DNA of 64,000 bases, taken from contig JAZOTM010000018.1 in assembly GCA_045657625.1 (NCBI GenBank), positions 1 through 64,000 on the forward strand, written 5' to 3'. Positions 16,658 through 25,118 of the stretch are shown here, piece by piece (position 1 is the first letter of the stretch; the number at the start of each line of letters is the position of its first letter). This DNA comes from JAZOTM01 sp045657625. GTDB lineage: Bacteria; Bacillota; Clostridia; Lachnospirales; Lachnospiraceae. The position numbers and the translations under genes are program-made. The notes beneath the pieces are model-generated. The model was not told the DNA's origin. It ran no database searches and saw only the letters and a list, made by a program, of their open reading frames with translations.

Positions 16658-16703
16658 AAAAAGGTTGGGGCATATCATGTTGATATGCTTCAACCTTTTT
16701 TTA
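16658..16703 (+). terminator. Intrinsic terminator after the lipase gene
   Basis: AAAAAGGTTG (16658-16667) plus GCATATCA (16670-16677) pair with TGATATGC (16681-16688) plus CAACCTTTTT (16691-16700), followed by further T residues. Because both arms are A/T-flanked it can also work on the opposite strand, towards the end of the Crp/Fnr gene. Confidence 0.9.
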
Positions 16704-16748
16704 ATTCAGAAAATTATTTTTAAATTCAGAGAATGTACTGTTTTATGA

Positions 16749-17423
16749 TTACATTGAAACACCATCCACCTTACGGAGTGTAAAGTGATTTTTGTGGTAG
16801 GAGAGAATCCCTTCTTTTTGCATTTTCCCCAGTTCCTTGGAAAGAGCGGTACGTTCCAGGTTTAAATAATCGGCCATCTGTTGACGGTCAAAGGGAATGT
16901 CAAATTCCTGAGATTTTACCTGAAGAGAGTAGGTGTTTAAATAAGCCATGACACGTTCACGAATGGTTTTTGGCGCAGTATGAAAACTACGTAGGGAAAG
17001 GTGAATATTTTTTTGCATGGATATATTTAAAACCTGAAAAATTATTTTTTGTTTCCAGCTTTCTTTGGCAGAGGAAAAGTCTGCCAGGGGTTTCATGTTT
17101 AAAAATAGAACACGGCAGTCCTCATTGGCTACAGCATCTACAAAAAGAGGCTGGTTTGGTAGTAGGGCATAGGTTTCTGCAAAAAACTGTCCCGGTTCTA
17201 ATAAGGATAGAATTGTGCGGTTTCCCCAAAGGTCATTGCTTTCAATGGTGACACTGCCCTGTTGTACAAATGCTAAGTAATCCGTGGTCTCTCCGGCATT
17301 TAATATATATTCTCCTTTTTGAAAGTTTTTTTCATGGGCATTTAATGCATGGAAAGCTTCTGTCATTTCTTGGTCTGTCATATTTCGAAATAAAATCGTT
17401 TGTTTTAAATGTAGTTTATCCAT
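16749..17423 (-). CDS. Crp/Fnr-family transcription regulator
   Basis: A 224-residue regulator with an N-terminal cyclic-nucleotide-binding-type beta-barrel (about 15-130; GEYILNAGETTDYLAFVQQG, GNRTILSLLEPGQFFAE) and a C-terminal winged helix (about 150-218; FDIPFDRQQMADYLNLERTALSKELGKMQKEGI). No Cys cluster of the FNR type is present, so an Fe-S sensor is unlikely. It is divergent from the ferredoxin-like gene at 17640. Relatives in clostridia sit beside hybrid-cluster or ferredoxin genes and respond to redox or nitrosative signals; that link is inference here. Confidence 0.85.
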   Translation of the reverse strand: MDKLHLKQTILFRNMTDQEMTEAFHALNAHEKNFQKGEYILNAGETTDYLAFVQQGSVTIESNDLWGNRTILSLLEPGQFFAETYALLPNQPLFVDAVANEDCRVLFLNMKPLADFSSAKESWKQKIIFQVLNISMQKNIHLSLRSFHTAPKTIRERVMAYLNTYSLQVKSQEFDIPFDRQQMADYLNLERTALSKELGKMQKEGILSYHKNHFTLRKVDGVSM

Positions 17424-17425
17424 AT

Positions 17426-17458
17426 TTGTATCATAACAAAAAAATGTGGTTATGACAA
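17426..17458. promoter_or_regulatory. Imperfect inverted repeat, likely Crp/Fnr operator
   Basis: TTGTATCATAAC (17426-17437) faces GTTATGACAA (17449-17458); the halves match as TTGT-TCATAAC except for one inserted base. The element lies directly before the Crp/Fnr gene in the divergent gap and is a natural autoregulatory and divergent-promoter site. Confidence 0.5.
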
Positions 17459-17545
17459 CGGCATGTTGGACAGTGGGTGTTTATAATGTGGTTAGGAGTT
17501 AGGAATGGAAAATTGAGTAAAAAAGGTTCAAATAGAGAATCTGAA

Positions 17546-17581
17546 TTCGAAAAACGGCTCTGTGGCAGAGCGTTTTTCGAA
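17546..17581 (+). promoter_or_regulatory. Strong hairpin in the ferredoxin leader
   Basis: TTCGAAAAAC (17546-17555) and GCTCTG (17557-17562) pair with CAGAGC (17566-17571) and GTTTTTCGAA (17572-17581). The stem is 16 bp with one bulged G and a TGG loop. No T-tract follows on either strand, so it is not a standard terminator. It may act in mRNA stability or as an attenuator for the ferredoxin gene 59 bp downstream. Confidence 0.5.
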
Positions 17582-17639
17582 GAAGGATACTTTTCCATTT
17601 TATAGCAAAATTGTACCCATACAAATAGGAGGTAACCAA

Positions 17640-18371
17640 ATGGTTAGACAGATTATTAAAATCGATGAAGAAAAATGTAATGGATGTGGCTTATGTGCCA
17701 GCGCCTGTCATGAAGGTGCTATTGATATTGTGGATGGAAAGGCAAAATTGGTTCGAGAACATTTTTGTGATGGTTTTGGAGATTGTTTGCCGGGATGTCC
17801 AACAGGTGCCATTACCTTTGAGGAACGAGAAGCGCTGGCTTATGATGAAGAAGCAGTAGAGAAAGCAAAGAGACAAAAGGAGGTACAAAAAATGATGGCA
17901 CAGCAGGGTGGCGGATGTCCGGGATCCAGAATGATGGAATTAAAGACAGTGCAGACAGAAGCAGCAGAAGCAGAAGAGGTAGTAGAATACGCAAGAAAAC
18001 CGGTTTCGCAGTTGATGCAGTGGCCGGTACAGATTAAGTTGTTACCAACAGAAGCACCTTTTTATTCCGGAGCGAAGCTTCTCATTGCAGCAGATTGTAC
18101 CGCTTATGCTTATGCAAATATGCATGAGGACTTCATGAAGGGAAAAATCACTTTAATTGGATGTCCAAAGTTGGATGAAGGGGATTATAGTGAAAAATTA
18201 ACAGAAATTATAAAAAACAATGATATTAAGAGTGTAACCATAGTGCGTATGGAGGTGCCATGCTGCGGTGGGTTACAACGTGCGGCTGAAACAGCTTTAA
18301 AAAACAGTGGCAAATTCATTCCTTGGCAAGTAGTCGTCATTGGAAGAGATGGTCGCATTTTGGATTTATAG
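17640..18371 (+). CDS. Two-cluster ferredoxin-type iron-sulfur protein
   Basis: A 243-residue soluble protein. The N-terminus has two cysteine sets, CNGCGLCASAC (residues about 14-24) and CDGFGDCLPGC, which would bind two 4Fe-4S clusters; the second is modified compared with a classical CxxCxxCxxxC. A linker with GGGCPGSRMM follows, then a domain with further cysteines in ADCTAYAY, IGCPKLDEGDY and EVPCCGGLQRA. Similar proteins are encoded beside Crp/Fnr regulators in clostridia and are annotated as 4Fe-4S dicluster proteins of unknown partner. ATG 17640 was chosen because AGGAGGTAACC precedes it; an upstream start would run through the hairpin. Confidence 0.85.
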   Translation: MVRQIIKIDEEKCNGCGLCASACHEGAIDIVDGKAKLVREHFCDGFGDCLPGCPTGAITFEEREALAYDEEAVEKAKRQKEVQKMMAQQGGGCPGSRMMELKTVQTEAAEAEEVVEYARKPVSQLMQWPVQIKLLPTEAPFYSGAKLLIAADCTAYAYANMHEDFMKGKITLIGCPKLDEGDYSEKLTEIIKNNDIKSVTIVRMEVPCCGGLQRAAETALKNSGKFIPWQVVVIGRDGRILDL

Positions 18372-18462
18372 TTTTTATGTGTAAAATATATTTTATGTTT
18401 ATTATGTAAAAGATGCTTGCGCAACTTGCTTATAAGTGGGTGCGCATTTATCCATTAGATGT

Positions 18463-18468
18463 TATAAT
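18463..18468 (+). promoter_or_regulatory. Putative -10 box of the sdaAB operon
   Basis: A consensus TATAAT lies 59 bp before the sdaAB start. No good -35 is visible at 16-18 bp, so activation by a regulator is possible. Confidence 0.4.
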
Positions 18469-18526
18469 AAGAACTGGATTTAGAAGACAGAATAGAAAGT
18501 CTCTGTTTTCGTTAGAAAGGTAATGT

Positions 18527-19177
18527 ATGAATTTATTCGATATTGTAGGCCCGGTAATGGTTGGGCCTTCCAGTTCACATACAGCGGGAGCCGCAAAGAT
18601 TGGATTTGTGGCTCGTAAATTGTTAGGAGAACCGGTGCAAAAAGCAGAAATTGTTTTTCACGGTTCTTTTCTTTCGACAGGAAAGGGACATGGAACAGAT
18701 CGGGCTATCGTAGCCGGATTGTTGGGGTATTCCGTAGATGATAAAAGGATACCCTATAGTTTTGAAGAAGCAGAAAAAGCTGGTTTGCAATTTAAAATCA
18801 GCGGCGGTGATTTTGGAGATGTACATCCCAATACCGTAGGATTAACACTTTTCGGAAGTTCCGGAAAGGTGTTGCATGTGATGGCTTCCTCTATAGGAGG
18901 TGGTCGCATCGAAATTTGTGAATTAGATGGGTTAAAAGCGAAATTTTCCGCAGAATGTCCCACTCTTTTAGTAAGCAATAAGGATAAACCGGGATTAGTG
19001 GCTTGTGTGGCAGCGGAATTGCAAAAATGTCATATTAATATAGCGACAATGCAGGTATATCGAAGTGGTCGAGGAGATTTAGCCATGATGGTGATTGAAT
19101 GTGATGAAGCAATTCCGGATTGTGCGATTGCATCTCTAAGAAATCTTAAGGGAGTGGAGGATTTGCGATATGTATAA
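18527..19177 (+). CDS. sdaAB: L-serine dehydratase, beta subunit
   Basis: A 216-residue beta chain of the oxygen-sensitive iron-sulfur L-serine dehydratase (L-serine to pyruvate and ammonia). It opens with MNLFDIVGPVMVGPSSSHTA, the family hallmark, and has an ACT-type regulatory domain at the C-terminus (about 145-216; NKDKPGLVACVAAELQ). It overlaps the alpha-subunit gene by 8 bp. In this window it is one of several amino-acid degradation or sulfur genes, and its product pyruvate also links serine to cysteine metabolism. Confidence 0.95.
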   Translation: MNLFDIVGPVMVGPSSSHTAGAAKIGFVARKLLGEPVQKAEIVFHGSFLSTGKGHGTDRAIVAGLLGYSVDDKRIPYSFEEAEKAGLQFKISGGDFGDVHPNTVGLTLFGSSGKVLHVMASSIGGGRIEICELDGLKAKFSAECPTLLVSNKDKPGLVACVAAELQKCHINIATMQVYRSGRGDLAMMVIECDEAIPDCAIASLRNLKGVEDLRYV

Positions 19178-20036
19178 ATCCTTTGAAGAATTGATAAAAG
19201 CCACAAAAACTATGCAATTACCAATATGGAAAGTAATCTTAGAGGAGGATTGCAAGGAAAACGGAATTACAAAAGAGGATTCTTTTGCGAAAATGGCAGG
19301 GATGTATTTGGCCATGAGAGAATCCAATGAGGAATACGAAGCGGAATTGAAGTCTGCGAGTGGTCTGGTTGGAGGAGAAGCAGAAAAAATCCGAAAAGCC
19401 GCAGCAGATGGAAAGTTGTCTGCCGGCAGTTTTTTGACGAAGGTTATGGAAAAAGCATTACGTGTAAGTGCTTCCAATGCATGTATGAAGCGAATTGTAG
19501 CAGCACCTACCGCAGGTTCTTGCGGGGTTTTGCCTGCGGTATTGTTATCTATACAGGATGACTTGCATGTAAGTGATGAAAAAATGGTAGAAGCTCTGTA
19601 TGTGGCCGCAGGAATTGGGGGTATTATCGCCTATGGTGCCAGCCTTTCCGGTGCGGAAGGCGGTTGCCAAGCAGAAATTGGTTCTGCATCGGCTATGGCA
19701 GCAGGGGCCTTGACTTACTTAAAAGGCGGAAATGTGACACAGGTCTGTCACGCTTCTGCGATTGCGTTAAAGGGATTGTTAGGACTGGTATGTGATCCGG
19801 TGGCAGGCTTGGTAGAAGTCCCTTGTGTAAAACGAAATGTGATTGGTGCAGTGAATGCAGTGACATCTTCGGATATGGCCATAGCCGGCATTAAAAGCCG
19901 CATCCCGCCGGACGAAGTGGTGGCAGCTATGAGACAAGTGGGCAACGCAATGAATACGGATTTAAAGGAGACAGGTAAGGGTGGTTTGGCAGCGACTCCT
20001 ACCGGGACAAAAATAGCAAAAAAAATGAAGGTATAA
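19170..20036 (+). CDS. sdaAA: L-serine dehydratase, alpha subunit
   Basis: A 288-residue catalytic alpha chain. Seen: AAPTAGSCGVLPAV, SGAEGGCQAEIGSASAMAA and LVCDPVAGLVEVPCVKRN. The conserved cysteines in these motifs are those that hold the catalytic 4Fe-4S cluster. It is coupled to sdaAB by overlap and its TAA stop overlaps an ATG of the next gene. Confidence 0.95.
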   Translation: MYKSFEELIKATKTMQLPIWKVILEEDCKENGITKEDSFAKMAGMYLAMRESNEEYEAELKSASGLVGGEAEKIRKAAADGKLSAGSFLTKVMEKALRVSASNACMKRIVAAPTAGSCGVLPAVLLSIQDDLHVSDEKMVEALYVAAGIGGIIAYGASLSGAEGGCQAEIGSASAMAAGALTYLKGGNVTQVCHASAIALKGLLGLVCDPVAGLVEVPCVKRNVIGAVNAVTSSDMAIAGIKSRIPPDEVVAAMRQVGNAMNTDLKETGKGGLAATPTGTKIAKKMKV

Positions 20037-20050
20037 TGGGGGAAAATAGT

Positions 20051-21043
20051 ATGAAATTGGGAATCATCGGATCCGGTGCTATTGTAGAAGAATTTTTACC
20101 AATGATGCAAGAGGTGGCGGGAATAGAACTTTGGACAATACAAGGTACGATAAGAAGTAAAGAAAAGGTTAAGAATCTTTGCGAAACGTACGATATACCG
20201 AATGGTGTTTTTTCTGTGGAAGAATTGTTGCAAACCGGTGTGGAGGCAGTTTATATTGCAACACCGAATGTTCTTCATTATGAAATGGCAAAACAAGTAT
20301 TGGAAGCCGGTGTCTCAGCGATTGTAGAAAAACCAATTACTTCTCATATCGGAGAATTGAAGGAACTTCAGAAAATTGCGGAAGCCAAAGGATGCTTTTT
20401 GTTGGAAGCCATTACCACACTTCATTTTGCGGCTTATAAGAAAATACAATCTTATTTAACGGAAATTGGAGAGGTAAAACAGGTAATTTGCAATTTTTCT
20501 CAGTACTCCAGGAGATATGATCGTTTTAAAAAGGGAGAAATTTTGCCGGTATTTGATCCGGAAAAAGCCGGTGGTGCATTGATGGATTTGAATTTGTATA
20601 ATGTGCATTTTGTGATGGGGTTGTTTGGAATGCCTAAGAAATCTGCTTATTATGCAAATGTGGAAAAAGGAATAGATACCAGTGGTACCTTGTTTTTACA
20701 ATACGATGGATTTCAGGCTACTTGCACAGCCGCAAAAAGTTGCAGTGGGCCTTTCTATTTTGTGATTGAAGGAACGGAAGGTTATATTACCGTATCGCAT
20801 TCACCCAATGTACTTGGGTGTGTGACCTTACATCACAGTGATGGTAGAGAAGCTTTTTTTGAAGAACCATATAGTGCAAAACGCTGTATTCCGGAATTTC
20901 AGGAGTTTGTGAGAATTCTTGAGGAGAAAGATGAAAAAGCAGGAAAAGTATTGACGGAAAAGACAGAACAGGTTCTGCAGGTGTTGACAGAGGCAAGAAT
21001 GCAGGCTGGAATTACGTTTCCAATGGACAAGAATTATCAGTAA
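20051..21043 (+). CDS. Gfo/Idh/MocA-family oxidoreductase
   Basis: About 330 residues with an N-terminal Rossmann fold (KLGIIGSGAIVEEFLP) followed by AVYIATPNVLHYEMAKQVLE and the dinucleotide/catalytic motif IVEKPITSH (EKP). The C-terminal alpha/beta domain is typical of the family. Substrate is unknown; relatives oxidise sugars, inositols or trans-dihydrodiols. Its position behind sdaAA suggests cotranscription. Start: ATG 20051 has GGGGGA six bases upstream; ATG 20036, overlapping the sdaAA stop, would add five residues. Confidence 0.85.
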   Translation: MKLGIIGSGAIVEEFLPMMQEVAGIELWTIQGTIRSKEKVKNLCETYDIPNGVFSVEELLQTGVEAVYIATPNVLHYEMAKQVLEAGVSAIVEKPITSHIGELKELQKIAEAKGCFLLEAITTLHFAAYKKIQSYLTEIGEVKQVICNFSQYSRRYDRFKKGEILPVFDPEKAGGALMDLNLYNVHFVMGLFGMPKKSAYYANVEKGIDTSGTLFLQYDGFQATCTAAKSCSGPFYFVIEGTEGYITVSHSPNVLGCVTLHHSDGREAFFEEPYSAKRCIPEFQEFVRILEEKDEKAGKVLTEKTEQVLQVLTEARMQAGITFPMDKNYQ

Positions 21044-21046
21044 AGG

Positions 21047-21889
21047 ATGAGAGTTATGGGTAAATTAAATCATAGGAATCGCTATTTGGTGATTCTGGTA
21101 TTACTTGGAATTATTTTAGCAGCTACCATAGCCGTATTGGCAAAATACGGGCATGTCGGGCGATTGCATGAAAATCCCAAGGATGGCAGTGCAAAGAGAA
21201 TTGAGGGCACGACACTCGTTGTGACTATTTTTGCAAGTGATGCGTCTTATAGTTGGGACTTTAGAACGGAAGAAGATCAGGAAAAAAGAGAAAATGTGCG
21301 TACGTACTTAGATATTGCAGGGGACTATTTGACAGAACAGGTTGCGAATTATGGTGCCAATGCCACGTTTATCACTGATTTTGAGGAGTATGAAGACCTG
21401 TGTTATGAAGTAACATTAGATGCAGATTTGGAAAATGATGAAGAGGCGACAGAGGCCTTTTGGACCTATATTGATGAAAATATAGATACCGTGAGTTTAA
21501 AGGAAACATATTATGCCGATAATGTGATTTTTTTAGCTGAAATGAATACGGATGAAACGACTTCTGCAATTAGTTGCACTAGAAATTGGTACGAGGGAAT
21601 GCCCTATGATTATGAAGTGGTATTTTTGTATTATGTGGATGGCGGAGAAGTGAATCCTCCGGCGGTTTATGCCCATGAGATGCTTCATACCTTTGATGCA
21701 CCGGATTTGTATACCGAGGATGATGATTATGGAATTACCACAGCCACAGTGCGCTTGGTGGAGGCCTTTTATTCGAATGATATTATGTATACATGCTCTG
21801 ATATTTCGGATGGAACGTATGTATATGACAGAATTACCAATGAAATTACAGAGATTACTGCGCGTTATTTAGAGTTGCTTACGGAGTAA
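21047..21889 (+). CDS. Membrane-anchored protein with HExxH motif
   Basis: A 280-residue protein with one N-terminal membrane helix (about 12-31) and an extracellular part. The sequence YAHEMLHTFDAPDLY contains H210-E211-M-L-H214, a zinc-metalloprotease HExxH motif, with a downstream Asp (APD) that could be the third ligand. I do not recognise a named family. It follows the oxidoreductase by 3 bp, so it is likely the last gene of the sda unit. The predicted role (surface peptidase) rests on one motif. Confidence 0.6.
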   Translation: MRVMGKLNHRNRYLVILVLLGIILAATIAVLAKYGHVGRLHENPKDGSAKRIEGTTLVVTIFASDASYSWDFRTEEDQEKRENVRTYLDIAGDYLTEQVANYGANATFITDFEEYEDLCYEVTLDADLENDEEATEAFWTYIDENIDTVSLKETYYADNVIFLAEMNTDETTSAISCTRNWYEGMPYDYEVVFLYYVDGGEVNPPAVYAHEMLHTFDAPDLYTEDDDYGITTATVRLVEAFYSNDIMYTCSDISDGTYVYDRITNEITEITARYLELLTE

Positions 21890-21990
21890 TAATATCTTTA
21901 CATTCTACCACCAAAATGCTATAGTAATCCACGGATGGTATTCGAGAGAAACTATACCTTTATTTTTGTAAGAAAAACTGCATGACAAAG

Positions 21991-22012
21991 CCTGTATCCC
22001 TTGGGGAACAGG
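21991..22012 (+). promoter_or_regulatory. Hairpin in the leader of the pantothenate operon
   Basis: CCTGT and TCCC pair with GGGGA and ACAGG around a TT turn, 28 bp before the first gene of the operon. No T-tract is present. Role unknown; the rest of 21890-22040 shows only the AAAGGAGGTGATG ribosome site. Confidence 0.35.
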
Positions 22013-22040
22013 ACTTCTATCACCAAAAGGAGGTGATGTC

Positions 22041-22895
22041 ATGAAAGTTGGATTTATAGGAGCCGGCAAAGTGGGCTGTTCTTTTGGCAAGTATTTTATG
22101 GAAGCCGGAGAGCAAGTGGTTGGTTACTATAGCCGTAGTCTAAAGTCCGCTGTCGAAGCGGCAGATTTTACCCAAACAAAACCATTTCAGCAATTAGATA
22201 CGTTGATAGAGGAGAGCGAATTGGTCTTTCTTACAGTGCCTGACCAGGAGATTGTGCCTGTCTGGGAATTGCTAAAAAGAATGGACCTAAAAGAAAAAAT
22301 AATCTGTCATTGCAGTGGTTCGTTTACATCGAAGATCTTTAATGATATTGAGAAAACCGGAGCGTACGGTTTTTCAATCCATCCAATCCTGGCGATATCT
22401 GATCGATATCAATCTTATCAGGAACTTTCCAAAGCATTATTTACCTTAGAGGGAAATAACGAAAAAAAAGAATATTTGTTGGAATTTTTTACGCGTCATA
22501 GTCTTACGGTACAACCTTTAGATGCACAGCATAAAGTGCGGTATCACAGCGCGGCTGTATTTTGCTCGAATTTAATGGTGGCGTTATGGGAGGCTGCAGA
22601 GGAAGAATATAAGGCCTGCGGATTTTCTACGGAAATGCGAAAAAAAGCCATGGAACCATTAATTTACGGGAATTTAGCCCATCTTTCGGAAGCAGGTCCG
22701 GTGGAAGCATTGACCGGTCCGGTGGAACGTGGAGATGTACTGACGGTAAAAAAACATATGGGGGTTTTACAGGACAACCATTTGGAGATATATCGTTGTT
22801 TATCCAAGGAATTAGTGGCTATTGCGAAGGAAAAACATCCGGATAGGGATTATACAGAATTAGAAAATGTGTTAAATACGGATTGGAGAAAATAA
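22041..22895 (+). CDS. DUF2520 Rossmann reductase, candidate ketopantoate reductase (PanG-like)
   Basis: A 284-residue NAD(P)-binding protein: MKVGFIGAGKVGCSFGKYF (Rossmann, residues 1-19), then ELVFLTVPDQEIVPVW, a CHCSGSF segment, and a C-terminal helical DUF2520 domain with HPILAISD and HSAAVFCSNLMVALWEAA. It is the first gene of a panB-panC-panD operon that lacks a classical panE. Known: PanG, a ketopantoate reductase unrelated to PanE, fills this step in Francisella and some Firmicutes. Reducing ketopantoate to pantoate is therefore the likely job, by context and family. Confidence 0.8.
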   Translation: MKVGFIGAGKVGCSFGKYFMEAGEQVVGYYSRSLKSAVEAADFTQTKPFQQLDTLIEESELVFLTVPDQEIVPVWELLKRMDLKEKIICHCSGSFTSKIFNDIEKTGAYGFSIHPILAISDRYQSYQELSKALFTLEGNNEKKEYLLEFFTRHSLTVQPLDAQHKVRYHSAAVFCSNLMVALWEAAEEEYKACGFSTEMRKKAMEPLIYGNLAHLSEAGPVEALTGPVERGDVLTVKKHMGVLQDNHLEIYRCLSKELVAIAKEKHPDRDYTELENVLNTDWRK

Positions 22896-22898
22896 TCT

Positions 22899-23744
22899 AT
22901 GAAAAATACAATTACAACCCTTCAAAAAATGAAGCAAGAGGGAAAAAAAATCAGCATGTTGACATGCTATGATTACACGACAGCATGTTTAGTGGAAGAA
23001 GCAGGAATTAATGCAGTACTTGTGGGGGATTCCTTGGGTATGACAATGATGGGATATCCGGATACTTTGTCTGTCACAATGGAAGATATGATTCATCACA
23101 CGGCTTGTGTTTCCAGAGGGCTGCATAATACCTTTTTAGTTGCGGATATGCCGTTTTTATCCTATCAGACTTCTGTTTATGATGCGGTATTAAACGCAGG
23201 CAGATTGGTGAAAGAAGGACATGCACAGGCTGTAAAACTTGAGGGCGGCGCATCGGTTTGCCAGCAGATAGAAGCGATTGTAAAAGCGGATATTCCTGTA
23301 GTGGCGCATATTGGTTTGACTCCACAGTCCGTGAATGCGTTTGGTGGATTTAAGGTACAGGGAAAAAATGAAGCAAGAGCATTACAAATTTTAGAGGATG
23401 CAAAGGCGGTGGAAACTGCCGGAGCAGCAATGGTTACCTTAGAATGCGTACCGGAGGCTTTGGCAACCTTGATTTCCCAGGAACTTTCCATTCCTACCAT
23501 TGGCATTGGTGCCGGAAACGGTTGTGACGGACAGGTTTTGGTATATCAGGACATGTTGAATATGTTTACCGGTGTTAAGCCGAAATTTGTAAAACATTAT
23601 GCAAACGTTGGGGAAGTCATGAAAGATGCTTTCCGTGCATATGATGAAGAAGTGAAATCCGGCGCGTTTCCGGAGAAAGAACATGGTTATACCATCGAAG
23701 CAGATATTATTGAAACAATAAAAAAGAAGAAAATGGCAGGTTAG
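22899..23744 (+). CDS. panB: 3-methyl-2-oxobutanoate hydroxymethyltransferase
   Basis: A 281-residue enzyme that adds a methylene-THF carbon to 2-oxoisovalerate to give ketopantoate. Signature segments are ISMLTCYDYTTACLVEEAG, AVLVGDSLGMTMMGY (metal-binding Asp), VKLEGGASV, VAHIGLTPQSVNAFGGFKVQG and IPTIGIGAGNGCDGQVLV with catalytic Glu in LECVPE. Full length for the family. It begins 3 bp after the DUF2520 gene. Confidence 0.97.
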   Translation: MKNTITTLQKMKQEGKKISMLTCYDYTTACLVEEAGINAVLVGDSLGMTMMGYPDTLSVTMEDMIHHTACVSRGLHNTFLVADMPFLSYQTSVYDAVLNAGRLVKEGHAQAVKLEGGASVCQQIEAIVKADIPVVAHIGLTPQSVNAFGGFKVQGKNEARALQILEDAKAVETAGAAMVTLECVPEALATLISQELSIPTIGIGAGNGCDGQVLVYQDMLNMFTGVKPKFVKHYANVGEVMKDAFRAYDEEVKSGAFPEKEHGYTIEADIIETIKKKKMAG

Positions 23745-23752
23745 GAGACGAC

Positions 23753-24595
23753 ATGATCGTAGCAGAAAGAATTTCAGAAGTAAAAGAAGTAGTAAAAAAA
23801 TGGAAAGCAGAAGGGTATACTATTGGACTTGTGCCGACCATGGGATATTTACACGAAGGTCATGGTAGCTTGATTGCACGTGCAAGAAAAGAAAACGATA
23901 AGGTGATTGTTTCTGATTTTGTGAATCCGATCCAGTTTGGACCTACAGAAGATTTAGAAGCATATCCAAGAGATTTTGAGGCGGATTGTTCATATTGTGA
24001 GTCTTTGGGTGCAGATTTGATTTTCCACCCAACACCGGAGGAAATGTATGGAGAACATTTTCATGCGTATGTAGGCGTAGAGGAATTATCCAAGGAATTG
24101 TGCGGAAAAAGCAGACCGATTCATTTTAATGGGGTTTGTACGGTAGTAAGTAAACTGTTCCATATTTCTGAGGCTGACAGAGCATATTTTGGACAAAAAG
24201 ATGCCCAGCAGCTTGCCATTGTGAGACGTATGGTGAGAGATTTAAACTTTAATCTGGAAGTGGTAGGATGCCCGATTATTCGAGAAGAGGATGGTTTGGC
24301 GAAGAGTTCCAGAAATACGTATTTATCTGAGGATGAAAGACAAAAAGCAACGATTTTACATCGGGCATTAGAAAACGGGGAAGCGCTCATTACTGGCGGG
24401 GAAAAAGATGCAAACAAGGTAATAAAGGTTGTGCGGGATATGATTGAAAGTGAACCATTGGCAAAGGTTGACTATGTAGAAATCGTAGACTGGAATGAAT
24501 TGCAGAAAGTAGAAAAAATTGAAGGGCCAATTCTAATGGCAGTGGCTGTGTACATTGGAAAGGTAAGATTAATCGACAATTTTATTGTAGAATAG
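23753..24595 (+). CDS. panC: Pantothenate synthetase
   Basis: A 280-residue ATP-dependent pantoate-beta-alanine ligase. Seen: GLVPTMGYLHEGHGSLI (HxGH-type adenylylation motif), VSDFVNPIQFGPTEDLEAYPR, FNGVCTVVSKLF, YFGQKDAQQLAIVRRMV, and EDGLAKSSRNTYLS (KMSKS-like). Normal length. It joins pantoate from the preceding genes with beta-alanine from PanD. Confidence 0.97.
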   Translation: MIVAERISEVKEVVKKWKAEGYTIGLVPTMGYLHEGHGSLIARARKENDKVIVSDFVNPIQFGPTEDLEAYPRDFEADCSYCESLGADLIFHPTPEEMYGEHFHAYVGVEELSKELCGKSRPIHFNGVCTVVSKLFHISEADRAYFGQKDAQQLAIVRRMVRDLNFNLEVVGCPIIREEDGLAKSSRNTYLSEDERQKATILHRALENGEALITGGEKDANKVIKVVRDMIESEPLAKVDYVEIVDWNELQKVEKIEGPILMAVAVYIGKVRLIDNFIVE

Positions 24596-24603
24596 AGGAA
24601 ATT

Positions 24604-24993
24604 ATGTATTTAACAATGTTAAAAGGAAAAATTCATCGTGCTGTGGTAACACAGGCGGAACTTCAATACGTGGGTAGTATCACAGTGGATGAGGATTTAC
24701 TGGATGCAGCAGGTATATTAGAATACGAACAAGTGCAGATTGTAGACGTGGAAAATGGAAATCGTTTCGAAACCTATACGATTGCCGGAGAAAGAGGCAG
24801 TGGTATGATTTGCCTGAACGGTGCCGCAGCAAGACAGGTGCAGGTGGGCGATCATGTAATCATTATGTGCTATGCCTCCGTGGATGAAAAGGAAGCAAAA
24901 GAACGGAAACCTCAGGTGGTTTTTGTAGATGAGCACAATCATATCAAACGAAAAACGAATTATGAAAGACATGGTTTGTTAGAAGATATGTAA
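24604..24993 (+). CDS. panD: Aspartate 1-decarboxylase proenzyme
   Basis: A 129-residue pyruvoyl-dependent enzyme making beta-alanine from aspartate. Self-cleavage should occur between Gly and Ser of YVGSITVD (about residues 24-25), creating the pyruvoyl group. Other motifs: FETYTIAGERGSGMICLNGAAA and GDHVIIMCYA. It is the last gene of the pantothenate operon. Confidence 0.97.
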   Translation: MYLTMLKGKIHRAVVTQAELQYVGSITVDEDLLDAAGILEYEQVQIVDVENGNRFETYTIAGERGSGMICLNGAAARQVQVGDHVIIMCYASVDEKEAKERKPQVVFVDEHNHIKRKTNYERHGLLEDM

Positions 24994-25028
24994 AATATGA
25001 AATAAAATATATGCATTTGTAAAAGTCA

Positions 25029-25056
25029 AAAAACTCCTCATATGGGGAGTTTTTTT
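25029..25056 (+). terminator. Intrinsic terminator after panD
   Basis: AAACTCC pairs with GGAGTTT around a short loop, followed by TTTTTTG. It lies 36 bp after the panD stop. Confidence 0.88.
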
Positions 25057-25118
25057 GTATCATAAGAGGGCGTGCAAGTGGTACAATTGAACCAATAAAC
25101 CTACATCGGGAGGAAGAC

